From Phymorhynchus buccinoides (taxonomy: Eukaryota > Mollusca > Gastropoda > Neogastropoda > Raphitomidae): DNA of 64,000 bases. The notes beneath the pieces were generated by a model that worked only from the letters and a program-made list of their open reading frames with translations, did not search any database and had not been told where the DNA came from. Positions 22,580 to 33,984 of the stretch are shown here, piece after piece (positions within the stretch are counted from its first letter, which is position 1; every line of letters begins with the position of its first letter). The translations under genes and the position numbers were made by a program. The stretch spans positions 40,274,338 through 40,338,337 of the forward strand of contig CM065699.1 in the NCBI GenBank assembly GCA_017654935.2, given 5' to 3'.

Positions 22580-23132
22580 AAAGATGGACTCTTGACAGAT
22601 GGGTTTATGCAAGAAACACGTTGAGATCACCAGAAAGACAGCCTTTTCAAGGATCGGAACACTCACTTGGCTCTGGTTTCCTATAAATTAAACCGTCAAA
22701 ACGGCGATTCCTCCTTGGCGGAGATGCCGGAGAGTCTAACCATTTTGGATGGGGTGGGTGGAGGTCACTCATTGTGATTGAAACGTTTTCTTTTTTTGTA
22801 GTGCAGTAGTAAAAAAAAAAGGAGCTATTTCTTTTGTTGTGAGCAAAACTCCTTTAGATAAACTATAAAATTATTTTTTTATTTATAAAAAGGCTTGTAT
22901 TGCGGAAATTTTGTGCAAACGATTTGTCGGCCATTAGAAAAGAGACGGCACACGCCTTCTCTTTGGTTGAAATAATTTGACTTCCAGCACCTCCGCCAAG
23001 GAGGAATCGCTGATTTGACGGTTTGATTTCTAGGAAACCAGAGCAAAGAGAGTTTTGCGAACTGTAAAAAGTATTTTCCTGGTGATCTCGACGCGTTTCT
23101 GACAAAAACTCATCCGTCAGGGTGCCCCTGTA
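22580..23132. mobile_element. DNA element of about 540 bp with 50-bp inverted ends
   Basis: The left part gacagatgggtttatgcaag, aaacacgttgagatcaccag pairs with the right part ctggtgatctcgacgcgttt ... catccgtcagggtgcccc. A better preserved copy is at 31537-32076. No transposase frame is present. Confidence 0.7.
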
Positions 23133-23256
23133 AGGGCGCATCACAAGGTGTTGACTTGCGCCATTATTGAAACGAACGGGTCGATGACGCGGGCGCACCG
23201 ACAATCTGAAAGCTCTGGATGATCTTTACGTTGTGATGTGCTGCGTGGGTGGGCAG

Positions 23257-23360
23257 GTGGACATGCAGTGCAACAGCGTGCGTCGAGTGCAGCGCTCCAA
23301 CGACGAGCTGCAGGAACAGGTGGACAACCTCACCCTTCAGGTGGACCACCTGCAGAACAG
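23257..23360 (+). CDS. CCDC102A: CCDC102A, coding exon 7
   Basis: 34 codons plus two bases: VDMQCNSVRRVQRSNDELQE then QVDNLTLQVDHLQN and AG of an Arg codon. This is the last coiled-coil segment, matching the family end (x-N-L-x-x-Q-x-x-x-L-Q-x-R-L-R-R). Acceptor gggcag|GTG, donor CAG|gtgaga. The phase 2 end is also the phase required by the repeat-array acceptors downstream. Confidence 0.9.
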
Positions 23361-23389
23361 GTGAGACCCAACAGGGATTGCACTGTTTA

Positions 23390-23620
23390 AGGATGCCAGG
23401 ATCCCAATTTGTTTGTGTATTTTGGTATAAATTCAAGCTGCTCCCACCTCGCTCTAGTACAGCGCCACCCATTTTTGGCATGCTATGTGAGTTTGTGTCA
23501 TTGATCCCACCGGCACCGAAAAGTGGACTTGGGCTTTGACGTGTGCTCAAGATCTTGTGCGTGCGTTCGCACACACGGGACCTCGGTTTAAGGTCTCATC
23601 TGAAGGACCAGGAAATAGGA
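23390..23620. repeat. Dispersed repeat: agatcttgtgcgtgcgttcg family
   Basis: Partial copy of the family seen at 10290-10600, 33540-33860 and 42365-42600. Confidence 0.5.
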
Positions 23621-24205
23621 ATCATTTTATGGTGTGTGGGAGTGATCTTGTCTAATTCAATCGGTCAGACAGGGGAAGTTACTCTCTCTTCAGGTAGATC
23701 CCCAGCCGTTGCCTCATGTGTTTGAGGAGTTTGCAAGTTCTATCAATTTGTAACAACTGGCCACCCCTTATTTTTCAAAAAACATTGTTTGCAAGTCACT
23801 GACTGGCATCTTGCGGTTTCAAGCTTCGATGCCATGCTTGCCGTGGTTTTGACCGAGTAAGTCGAGGTAGTCAACTCTAATTTTTACGAAGTGCTTTCCT
23901 CTATTTTTTGTTTCGAAAATCGTCTATTGTCAGAGGATCTGCAAATTTCAGAGGATTAAGAATTTCTGACAGAGGATTGGCTTCTATGTGAGAGGTTTTG
24001 CCTTTATAATGAGCATTATCTTGTTTGTTAAATAGCGTATTGACTTCTCACTATATTAAAGCCTTTTTGGTGATGATGGGAACTGATTTCAGTGTTATCC
24101 CTCTTCAGTCTGGGCCCTTGATGGCCCTTTTACCGCAGTTTTTCAGAGGATTGGACTTCAGGCTATTCTGATGCCTGTGTTTCTAATGACAACCACAACT
24201 TATTC

Positions 24206-24476
24206 ATGGATGCAACTTTTCCTGGTACACAAGGATTTCCTGTTTTTGAATTTTACCAGAAAAGGAATTTCCTTTTTTTTTTTTAAATTTGTCAAACACG
24301 ATCTGTGTGTGTCTACTGTATTCTTCAAACACTTTAAAATAAGCATTTGTATAAATTGTGGAAAAAGCAAACTAAAATACCTTCATAAATCAATGTTTTC
24401 TTCAGCTGCAGGGGGACATTACGTTACCCCTAGACCCCGGCTTTCAGGTTCTTTCATTTTGTGTAGTTGCACCCAT
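24206..24476 (+). mobile_element. MITE with ATGGGTGCAAC-type ends
   Basis: It runs catggatgcaacttttcctg ... gtgtagttgcacccatg. It is very similar to the copy at 14384-14650 in the same gene. Confidence 0.75.
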
Positions 24477-24742
24477 GCTTATTCTACCGCTGAAATTCTA
24501 GCGTGTTAAATGGCATATTTCCGGAGTTATAGGCCGGGTTCACATTAGACACGTAAGTTCCGTACGTAAGACCCTAAATAAGTGGAAGAAAGAAGGATAA
24601 AAGTTTACGCATATAGGGGAAATTCGGACACGTGCGCAAATCTTTTCCCTTCTCTGTTTCACTTATTTATGGATTCGGTTTCCGCACGGAATATCCGCTT
24701 ATGTGTGTACACGGCCTATAACTTTTTCCCTTGGTGTTGCAG

Positions 24743-24857
24743 GTTGCGTCGCGGCAGCCAGTCCCTGCCCAAAACGCGCAGCTCCAGCCTCAAGTCCTTC
24801 AACATGGAGGACTCTGCAGAACTTGCCGACAGCGAGGACGACTTTGACGACACGTAG
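24743..24857 (+). CDS. CCDC102A: CCDC102A, last coding exon
   Basis: The first base completes Arg. Then come LRRGSQSLPKTRSSSLKSFN, MEDSAELADSEDDFDDT and TAG at 24855-24857. A basic-then-acidic tail at this point agrees with the family (vertebrate CCDC102A also ends in an acidic tail). Acceptor ggtgttgcag|GTT. The 3' part of this exon is repeated 13 times downstream, so the natural 3' UTR must either run through the array or be replaced by it. Confidence 0.9.
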
Positions 24858-24879
24858 CAAGCCCACCCCCACCCCACCC

Positions 24880-26765
24880 CCAGCCCTTGAGTCTGGAGGA
24901 CTCTGCAGAACTGGCCGACAGCAAGGACGACTTTGACGACACATAGCAAACCCCTTCCCCCAACCTCCCAGCCCTTCAGTCCTCAATGTTATCCTCTTAC
25001 TTCCCTGGATCTCCTGTTCAGCATCAAATCCTTCAACACGGAGGACTCTGCAGAACTGGCCCAACAGCGAGGACGACTTTGACGACACATAGCAAAACTA
25101 CACACACACCCCACCCCACTCCCAGCCCTTCAATCCTTCCTGCTATCCTCCTGCTTCCCTGGACCTCCTGTTCAGTATCGAATCCGTCAACATGGAAGAC
25201 TCTGCAGAACTTGCCAACAGCAAGGACGACTTTGATGACACATAGCAACCCCACCCCCAGCCCTAAAACCCCTGTTATCCTCCTACTTCCCTGGATCTCC
25301 TCCTGTCAGCCTCGAATCCGTCAACATGGAGGATTCTGCAGAACTTGCAGACAGCGAGGACGACTTTGACGACACGTAGCAACCCCCTCCCCCAACCTCC
25401 CGCCCCCTCCCAGCCCTTCAATCCTCAATGTTATCCTCTTACTTCCCTGGATATCCTGTTCAGCATCAAATCCTTCAACATGGAGGACTCTGCAGAACTT
25501 GCCGACAGCGAGGACGACTTTGACGACACGTAGCAAGCCCACCTCCACCCCCAGCCCCACCCCTGAAAAACCCCTGTTATCCTCCTACTTCCCTGGATCT
25601 CCTCCTGTCAGCCTCGAATCCGTCAACATGGAGGACTCTGCAGAACTTGCCGACAGCGAGGACGACTTTGACGACACGTATGAACCCCATCCCCCAACCT
25701 CCCACCCCCTCCCAGCCCTTCAATCCTCAATGTTATCCTCTTACTTCCCTGGATATCCTGTTCAGCATCGAATCCTTCAACATGGAGGACTCAGCAGAAC
25801 TTGCAGACAGCGAGGACGACTTTGACGACACGTAGCAAAACTACACACACACCCCACCCCACTCCCAGCCCTTCAATCCTTCCTGTTATCCTCCTGCTTC
25901 CGCTGGACCTCCTGTCAGCTTTGAATCCGTCAGCATGGAAGACTCTAGTGCAGAACTTGCAGACAGTGAGGACGACTTTGACGACACGTAGCAAGCCCAC
26001 CTCCACCCCCAGCCTCACCCCTGAAATCCCTGTTATCCTCCTCCTGCGTCCCTGGACCTCCTCCTGTCAGCCTCGAATCCTTCAACATGGAAGACTCTAG
26101 TGCAGAACTTGCAGACAGTGAGGACGACTTTGACGACACGTAGCAAGCCCACCTCCACCCCCAGCCTCACCCCTGAAATCCCTGTTATCCTCCTCCTGCG
26201 TCCCTGGACCTCCTCCTGTCAGCCTCGAATCCTTCAACATGGAAGACTCTAGTGCAGAACTTGCAGACAGTGAGGACGACTTTGACGACACGTAGCAAGC
26301 CCACCTCCACCCCCAGCCTCACCCCTGAAATCCCTGTTATCCTCCTCCTGCGTCCCTGGACCTCCTCCTGTCAGCCTCGAATCCTTCAACATGGAAGACT
26401 CTAGTGCAGAACTTGCAGACAGTGAGGACGACTTTGACGACACGTAGCAAGCCCACCTCCACCCCCAGCCTCACCCCTGAAATCCCTGTTATCCTCCTCC
26501 TGCGTCCCTGGACCTCCTCCTGTCAGCCTCGAATCCTTCAACATGGAAGACTCTAGTGCAGAACTTGCAGACAGTGAGGACGACTTTGACGACACGTAGC
26601 AAGCCCACCTCCACCCCCAGCCTCACCCCTGAAATCCCTGTTATCCTCCTCCTGCGTCCCTGGACCTCCTCCTGTCAGCCTCGAATCCTTCAACATGGAA
26701 GACTCTAGTGCAGAACTTGCAGACAGTGAGGACGACTTTGACGACACGCATCAAACACCCACCCC
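24880..26765 (+). repeat. Tandem array of 13 copies of the CCDC102A last-exon end
   Basis: Units of 134-154 bp repeat FNMEDSAELADSEDDFDDT, the stop codon and a C-rich spacer. Twelve units (all but the first, truncated one) begin with a pyrimidine-rich run ending ctgttcag or cctgtcag. These acceptor-like AGs end at 25021, 25175, 25309, 25463, 25611, 25765, 25918, 26070, 26222, 26374, 26526 and 26678. The next base plus the two leftover bases of exon 7 make a Ser codon, in frame with the acidic tail. Units from 25918 on carry one extra Ser codon (EDSSAEL). Unit 2 has a +1 frameshift. Units 6 and 13 have lost TAG. The last five units have an exact 152-bp period. Whether any unit is spliced is unknown. 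Confidence 0.9.
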
Positions 26766-26956
26766 ACCCCACCACACTTTGGGCCTCTCCTTCACTTCAA
26801 CAGTTGATAATTATTTTGCTCTATGATTCTTCTTGACTGTTACACATTTTTCAGCGAGCTGTGCTTGACAGTTTCGATGAATGGGACTTAACTAAGACGT
26901 GGCACATTTCTGCTTTCGAGACTACTCATGTTTAAACTTTGCGTTTAAGGGGTAAA

Positions 26957-27092
26957 GGTCTCTCTAGGTACAAGTGAACATTTTTTACTCTTTCACCATA
27001 GCAACACAGAGATATGCAAGTCATATTATGACTGGTCTGTCACTGTGTTGCTATGGGGAAAGAGTGAAAAATGTTCACGAGTTCAGAGACCT
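26957..27092. mobile_element. Foldback element of about 136 bp
   Basis: Arms of about 50 bp (aaggtctct ... tgaacattttttactctttc, accatagcaacaca) and their complement flank a spacer of about 30 bp. Confidence 0.7.
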
Positions 27093-27139
27093 TAACTAGG
27101 TCTCATATCCTGCTTCTGCATTGTCTTTTTATTTTTTAT

Positions 27140-27370
27140 TTTTTGCTGTCCCATCTTCTGGGCCATACAGTGGTGTTGCTCCCACGCCGCTCATTCCGAG
27201 TCCCAACTCGCAGCCACACTCTGGTTTGTTCAGGTCGCAGAATCCGAAATCGGCAGTCCAAAGGTAGCGAATCTGTGTTAGGCCGTCAGGAGGCTAACCA
27301 CCAGAGGAGACACTGCACTGCTGCTGAGTCATTTTGGTGGAGTTCAGTGGAGCCTGTTCTGCTGCTCCTG
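27140..27370 (+). repeat. Partial copy of the dispersed repeat at 21465-21905
   Basis: Begins gctgtcccatcttctgggcc and ends cagtggagcctgttctgctg. Confidence 0.55.
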
Positions 27371-27404
27371 CATTGTTGACTGAGATCCCCTATAACTCTA
27401 AAAG

Positions 27405-28770
27405 ACCCGCTTGCCGCTCTTCACGGTTTGTTGTTGCAATTATCCCGACAAATGAGATGAACTTCTGTCTTCAGCCAAGCTGAATGCTGAAAATCTCAAC
27501 AGATGTGTACCACTGTTGTCTGGTTAATACAAGAGTTAGCAATTTGTTGCAATTAATTATCCTGACAAATGAGATAAACTTCTGTCTTCAGTCGAGCTGA
27601 ATGCTGACAATCTCAACAGATGTGTTGTCTGGTTAATACAAGAGTTAGCAATTTGTTGCAATTAATTATCCTGACAAATGAGATAAACTTCTGTCTTCAG
27701 TCGAGCTGAATGCTGACAATCTCAACAGATGTGTTGTCTGGTTAATACAAGAGTTAGCAATTTGTTGCAATTAATTATCCTGACAAATGAGATAAACTTC
27801 TGTCTTCAGTCGAGCTGTATGCTGACAATCTCAACAGATGTGTTGTCTGGTTAATACAAGAGTTAGCAATTTGTTGCCATTAATTATCCTGACAAATGAG
27901 ATGAACTTCTGTCTTCAGTCGAGCTGTATGCTGACAATCTCAACAGATGTGTTGTCTGGTTAATACAAGAGTTAGCAATTTGTTGCAATTAATTATCCTG
28001 ACAAATGAGATGAACTTCTGTCTTCAGCCAAGCTGAATGCTGACAATCTCAACAGATGTGTACCACTGTTGTCTGGTTAATACAAGAGTTAGCAATGTGT
28101 TGCAATTAGTTATGCTGACAAATGAAATGAACTTCAGTCAAGCTGAATGCTGAAAATCTCAACAGATGTGTTGTCTGGTTAATACAAGAGTTAGCAATTT
28201 GTTGCAATTAATTATCCTGACAAATGAGATAAACTTCTGTCTTCAGCCAAGCTGAATGCTGAAAATCTCAACAGATGTGTACCACTGTTGTCTGGTTAAT
28301 ACAAGAGTTAGCAATTTGTTGCAATTAATTATCCTGACAAATGAGATAAACTTCTGTCTTCAGCCAAGCTGAATGCTGACAATCTCAACAGATGTGTACC
28401 ACTGTTGTCTGGTTAATGCAAGAGTTAACAATTTGTTGCAATTATCCCGACAAATGAGATGAACTTCAGTCAAGCTGAATGCTGAAAATCTCAACAGATG
28501 TTGTCTGGTTAATACAAGAGTTAGCAATGTGTCGCAATTAGTTATGCTGACAAATGAAATGAACTTCAGTCGAGCTGAATGCTGACAATCTCAACAGATG
28601 TGTATCCTTGTTGTTTGTTTAATGCAAGAGTTAGCAATTTGTTACAATTATCCTGACAATGTGTAAAACTTTTAGGCTGAATGCTGAAAATCTCATTAGC
28701 AATTTGTGTCGATTATCCTTACACTGTTGTGTGAAACTTCGAGGCGAATGCTTACAAATCTCAACAGATT
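27405..28770 (+). repeat. Minisatellite with units of about 110-125 bp
   Basis: About 13 units containing gttgtctggttaatacaaga, gttagcaatttgttgcaatt, caaatgagataaacttctgt and gctgaatgctgacaatctca. Some units carry an extra taccactgt. Unit similarity falls toward 28600-28770. Confidence 0.93.
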
Positions 28771-29868
28771 AGGAACACATGTGGTTCCTGTCTGAGCGAA
28801 CGATGAAGAAGAAGAAGAAGAAGGAACACATGTAATGTACCATTGTTATCTGTTTATTATGTATATTAAAAAAAACGAAGAAAAAACCCCGAAAAAACAA
28901 TTAGAATGTTTATAGAATCAAAATGCAAAATCAAATTGGAATCTTTTTTTTTTTTTTACTTCAGCTTGTGATTCGGCTTGTTCTTATTAATAATGTTTGT
29001 TCATGACTACATACGCAATTTCTTTTTTAAATTTTATTAACAAGATGGAAGTTTTGTGCTGGAATGTGTGCTGCAGGGCCAATGCAGATGAAACTTTTCT
29101 GGATTTTTTATTTTATTTGTATTTTTATTTTTAAACTTTGAAGAGATTGCACAAACAACAATGCAATTAGCTATGCGAATTGACAGAAGTTCTCGAGAAA
29201 AGGAAAATAAAATAAAAAGCAATAAGAAAAGAAAAGACAACAGCAACAAAAAAACCAACCCTGAAACTCTTACCAGGAATGGCAAGTTACTGTTTGAGAG
29301 AGACGAGTATTCTCGCGGTTAGAAAGTTTTACAAGGTGGATATTGTATCTTTGCGTACGTGTGCGTTGGCAAAAAGTCACGCACGTTATTTGAACCAAGC
29401 TTTTTTTGTGTGTGTGTGTGATGGATTTTCAGGTTTTTTTCTTTGTTTAATTATAGTCTCTGGTTTGGTTGTGAATTGGACAAAGTATACGCTCGGGTTG
29501 ACAGCAAGGGGTAATTGTGCATCATGTGCTCTTTACGAAATCATGTTATTTGAATCAAATTGCTCTTTATTTTTAGTTTTCTTTTTTTAGTGGTGGTGTT
29601 GGTGTTTGGTGTGTGTGTGGTTTTTTGTTGTTGCTTGGCTGTGAATTGGACAAATATAGACTTGGAACTGCAAGGTGGACCTGATGACAATTTTGCATGC
29701 GCTTTTTCAAAATCATGTGTTGTTGTTTCTTTCTTTTTAATCTAGCTTTTTTTAGTTTCGTTGTACTCTGATTTGGTTGTGAACTGGACCCCTCCCCTCA
29801 CTCCAAATCTTCCCCTTCCCTACTTTAAAAAAAACAACCTTCCAATGAGGTGATAGACTCGCACAATG
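28771..29868. other. Unassigned AT-rich stretch
   Basis: Two related blocks of about 190 bp (29450-29530 and 29620-29700; ctggtttggttgtgaattgg / tggctgtgaattggacaaat) suggest an old local duplication. No exon is seen. Confidence 0.35.
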
Positions 29869-29869
29869 G

Positions 29870-31085
29870 AGGGTGAACTGTTAGTTAGTTAGTCGTTAGA
29901 TTGGCAGCAAGGGGAGGCTATCACAGGGCTCCCAATCGTCCCGCAAAACAAGGGGTCCCAGGGACTCCTTCACTTACAGCATAGAGGGTCCTAGAGGCGG
30001 GATAGAGGGTCCCAGTGGCATTGCGAATGCTAAAAAGAATTTTTCTAGTGCATCCCTGGGACCCCCTGCACATTCTTTTAGAGGGTCCTTTAGAATTCTA
30101 GTACTTCATAGACCCCCAAATGGGGGTCCTTGGGAGCCCTGTATCACATCAGTCACTGACTGCGTTGGTTTAGGGTGGAATGAAATGAGGTGATAGACTC
30201 ACAATAGAGGGTGACGTGTTAGTTAGTTAGTCATGGAGTGGCAGCAAGGGGAGACTATCACATCAGTCACTGACTGCGTTGGTTTAGGGTGGAATGAAAT
30301 GAGGTGATCGACTCACAGTAGACGGTGACGTGTTAGTTAGTCGTTGGATTGGCAGCAAGGGGAGACTATCACATCAGTCACTGACTGCGTTGGTTTAGGG
30401 TGGAATGAAATGAGGTGATCGACTCACAGTAGAGGGTGACGTGTTAGTCGTGGATTGGCAGCAAGGGGAGACTATCACATCAGTCACTGACTGCGTTGGT
30501 TTAGGGTGGAATGAAATGAGGTGATCGACTCACAGTAGAGGGTGACGTGTTAGTTAGTCGTTGGATTGGCAGCAAGGAGAGACTATCACATCGGTCACTG
30601 ACTGCGTTGGTTTAGGGTGGAATGAAATGAGGTGATCGACTCACAATAGAGGGTGACCTGTTAGTTAGTTTGTCATGGATTGGCAGCAAGGGGAGACTAT
30701 CACATCAGTCACTGACTGCGTTGGTTTAGGGTGGAATGAAATGAGGTGATAGACTCACAATAGAGGGTGACGTGTTAGTTAGTTTGTCATGGATTGGCAG
30801 CAAGGGGAGACTATCACATCAGTCACTGACTGCGTTGGTTTAGGGTGGAATGAAATGAGGTGATCGACTCACAATAGAGGGTGACCTGTTAGTTAGTTAG
30901 TCATGGAGTGGCAGCAAGGGGAGACTATCACATCAGTCACTGACTGCGTTGGTTTAGGGTGGAATGAAATGAGGTGATCGACTCACAGTAGAGGGTGACG
31001 TGTTAGTTAGTCATGGAGTGGCAGCAAGGGGAGACTATCACATCAGTCACTGACTGCGTTGGTTTAGGGTGGAATAAAAGGGAGT
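29870..31085 (+). repeat. Minisatellite with units of about 108-115 bp
   Basis: About ten units of cactgactgcgttggtttag, gtggaatgaaatgaggtgat, agagggtgacgtgttagtta and ggcagcaaggggagactatc. The first unit is interrupted by a MITE. Unit lengths differ mainly by gttagttagtt copy number. Confidence 0.93.
29924..30141 (+). mobile_element. CAGGGCTCCC-terminated MITE with target duplication
   Basis: 218 bp with ends cagggctcccaatcg and gggagccctg, flanked by tatca at 29919-29923 and 30142-30146. Other units of the host minisatellite have one uninterrupted actatcacatcag, which fixes the insertion point. Confidence 0.88.
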
Positions 31086-31536
31086 GATAAACTGATAATA
31101 GCAGGGGTGCTACTCTTTCATTTTTACACTGATTTCAGTATTTTAAATTTTGCTAGAAACTGAACTTCCTTTTTTTTTTAATTCATAAAAAAAACAAAAA
31201 AAACAATGACCACTAGCGATTTGGGGCGTTTTGAACTTAGTTGTTTTTTCTATCTTGGAAGTTTAATAATTTTACAAGGCTTATCAAACTCAAACTGTCT
31301 CCGTCTATTATTTTAGGAAAATTGAAAAATAATGTGTGTATTTCGACCATTCAAGGACCAAGCGAATGCAATTACGTTCAACGCAATCATTGCAATGCAT
31401 TGCGAATCAATGGAATACCCGATTTTGTGGCAGTCTCATAGGTACAGTATGCTTGTAAACTTATTTTTGTTTGGTATGATCTGCAATGTTAAGTATCAGA
31501 CTTTAACCTAGTGCTCTTGCAAATTTTGAGGATATT

Positions 31537-32076
31537 AAAGGGGGACCCTGATGGATGAGGTTTATCAAGAAACACGTCGAGATCACCAGAAAGACATCCT
31601 TTTCAATGATCGGAACTCTGCTCTGGTTTCTTAGAAATCAAACCGTCAAAACGGTGATTCCTCCTTGACGGAGTTGCCGGAAAGAGACGCCATTTTGGAT
31701 GGGGTGGGTGGAGAGTGGTTGAAGCTTTTTCTTCTTTGTAGTGCAGTAAAAAAAAAAAAAAGGAGCTATTTCCTTTGTTGTGAGTGAAACTCCTTTTGGT
31801 AAAACTGTATAAAATTAAAAATAATAATAATGAAAAGGCTTGTATTGCGGAAATTTTGTGCAAACGATTTGGTCTAAACTCAGGCGGCCATTAGAAAAGA
31901 GAAGGCATGTGACTTCTCTTTCACTGAAAGAATTTGACTTCCAGCACCTCCGCCGATTTGACAGTTTGATTTCTAGGAAACCAGAGCAAAGCGAGTGTTG
32001 CGATCTCTGTAAAGGGTGTTTTCCTGGTGATCTCTACGTGTTTCTTGCAAAACCTCATCCATCAGGGTGCCCCTTT
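31537..32076. mobile_element. DNA element of about 540 bp with 50-bp inverted ends
   Basis: Left aaagggggaccctgatggat, gaggtttatcaagaaacacg; right catccatcagggtgccccttt. It shares its interior (ccgtcaaaacggtgattcct, caaacgatttggtc) with 22580-23132. Confidence 0.75.
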
Positions 32077-32490
32077 AAATGTCACAGAGTTGGCAGTTTG
32101 AAAAACGGAAACTTCCAAACTATCACAGCACGGCGTTCTACATGGGCTTTAGGGTGGTTTGTCTTGCTCTTAGTTGGTGAGCATGGTGTGGTGCAGTCAC
32201 CAAGGGAGATGCCAAGTTCGAGGCTCACCGAATCGAGACAGCCCAGGCACGTCGAGAAGCGCGAAAAAATCGCACGAGCAGCAGCAATTCTCCAACTCCA
32301 ACAGATCCCCTCAACTCTCTTTCTTGTCCCCACTGTCACAAAACCTTCAAGGCCCGGCATCGGACTCATCAGTCATCTTCGTACCCACCCCACATCCTGA
32401 ACCCTTTGACATTGGAACTGTTGACGAATGGTCTTCGTCCCTCCGGACGGACGAACATCAGTTGGTGAGCTCTCACCAGTAACACTTCGA
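32077..32490 (+). pseudogene. Relic of a LINE ORF C-terminus
   Basis: Two frames read in turn give KREKIARAAAI, then CPHCHKTFKAR, then IGLISHLRTHP. The motif C-x2-C-x3-F-x-A-R-I-G-L-x-S-H-x-R-x-H is the zinc-finger-like end of some LINE reverse-transcriptase ORFs. Here it is split by a frame change and followed by a stop. It is a decayed fragment with no product expected. Confidence 0.5.
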
Positions 32491-32816
32491 ATGTCAAGTA
32501 CCTGTTACAAAAAAAAATTGTTTAAAAAAACCCCACTGCCAGTACTGTTTCAACTTATTATTTCGACTCGGTCCATGTACATTTATTTATCTGTGTTGAT
32601 TTTGTTTTAATATAGTTCTATAAGATGAGGAGTGCATTGGAGTGGGAGCGAGGGACTGTGTGTATATATCTGTTTGTCTTTTGAGATCATCAATGTGTGG
32701 CGCCTCGTTATAAAGCCAAACTAATTGTGCCGATCTTGATGCAAATTAGTAGAACTGTCCCCGATATCGTGACAACGCTGCCCATCAATTATGTTGTTTC
32801 ACCTAAAGACCTAATT

Positions 32817-33062
32817 TTAACCGTTTCACCACCAATGTCGCATTTATGCACAATGGTTTAACACCCACCCATGTCACTAAAAGGCATCAAACCAGGGCCT
32901 GTTATCTGAAGACCTTATTTTCTTAGTTTTGGGAGGCAAGGATATGCCTAATGTTATACATGTCACAGAGGAACTACCAATGTTGCAGAATTTTTGTTTT
33001 CTCTACCCAGTTAAGTTTAATAGTATTTTTGAGCTGAAAATGGCTGGCAGTGAAAGGGTTAA
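32817..33062. mobile_element. piggyBac-like MITE (TTAA-flanked)
   Basis: TTAACCGTTTCACCACCA at the left and TGGCAGTGAAAGGGTTAA at the right. The interior is inverted relative to 10909-11154. Confidence 0.75.
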
Positions 33063-33222
33063 AGAAAAAAAAGATAGGAAACTCTTCAAACTGGGAAGCC
33101 TTTGCGAGACTTCCTCAAGACACGTTGCAGCACCGAGTCACACAGTGTGAAGGGACCAGGAGACTCGCAACACCTGTGAGTGTGGCTCCTGGGAGTTAAA
33201 CCATGCATCCAGCCAACAGACC

Positions 33223-33377
33223 AGAGCCTGTATTCACGTTGAGATAGCATGAGACTTAGCATCATGCTAACTTAGAAGCTCTTCCAATGTCCTATAGGAT
33301 TTAATAGGACTTTTGGAAGAGCTTCTAAGTTAGCATGATGCCAAGTCCCATGCTATCTCAACGTGAATACAGGCCCT
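33223..33377. mobile_element. Hairpin element of about 150 bp
   Basis: Near-complete palindrome: gcctgtattcacgttgagat, agcatgagacttagcatcat and gctaacttagaagctcttcc, a short centre (cctataggatttaatagga), then the complement. Other copies: 34184-34336, 37603-37756, 40799-40955. Confidence 0.85.
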
Positions 33378-33539
33378 GGTGGACAGTTTTTTGTTTTTTG
33401 GTCAGGCTCGCTCATAAAGGCGTTTATCTCTCTCTTTGTTTTGTCCTTCTGATTAAGAATTGGGTTGTTTTTTATCAAGTAAACCATTGCTGTTGACGGG
33501 ACTGTAAGCAATGTAAAAATGAAATAAACCCAAAGTTTT

Positions 33540-33984
33540 TATTTAGACTGCTATTAGCACACCACAGGATGCTTGTCCTGCGAGTTTCGTGTCATCCATC
33601 GAAACAACACGGCCTACTCCTACCGGAAGAGTGGAATGGGCTTGAACGTGTGCGCAAGATCTTGTGCATGCGTGAAAATCTGTTTTTAACGTCCTCCGAC
33701 CCGGAACAGGCACATGCGGGACACTTTTAAATGTATAGATGGTGGGACGGTCCTGGAGGTACTGCAATACCGGGAAAGTCCCGATTTTTGTTTATATCTT
33801 GTGCATGCGCACGGCCTACGGCCTGGGGATCTCGGGTTTCAAGTCTCATCTGAAGGATTCTAAGAAGGAAAGACAAGTGTCTTTCCCAAGGACACAACAT
33901 TGCGGGCGAACGGAGAGGGATTCAAACCTCCGCACTTGCAAACCTGTGGGATTACGAGTCGGCGATTGTAACCACTCGGCCATT
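33540..33984 (-). mobile_element. tRNA-related SINE
   Basis: On the minus strand the head has box A tggccgagtggttacaatcg and box B ggtttgaatcc with a tRNA-Ser-like long spacer. The body contains the agatcttgtgcatgcg block and the gacgtcctccgacccggaac block shared with other repeats of the window. The head lies one base from the TTAA of the neighbouring MITE. Confidence 0.6.

Noticed and set aside
25945..26747. Five identical minus-strand frames of 64 codons
   Set aside because: Antisense of the exon-derived 152-bp repeat; identity reflects the array, not a gene family.
27405..28770. Possible CRISPR-like array
   Set aside because: Units of 110-125 bp without unique spacers, in animal DNA; simple minisatellite.
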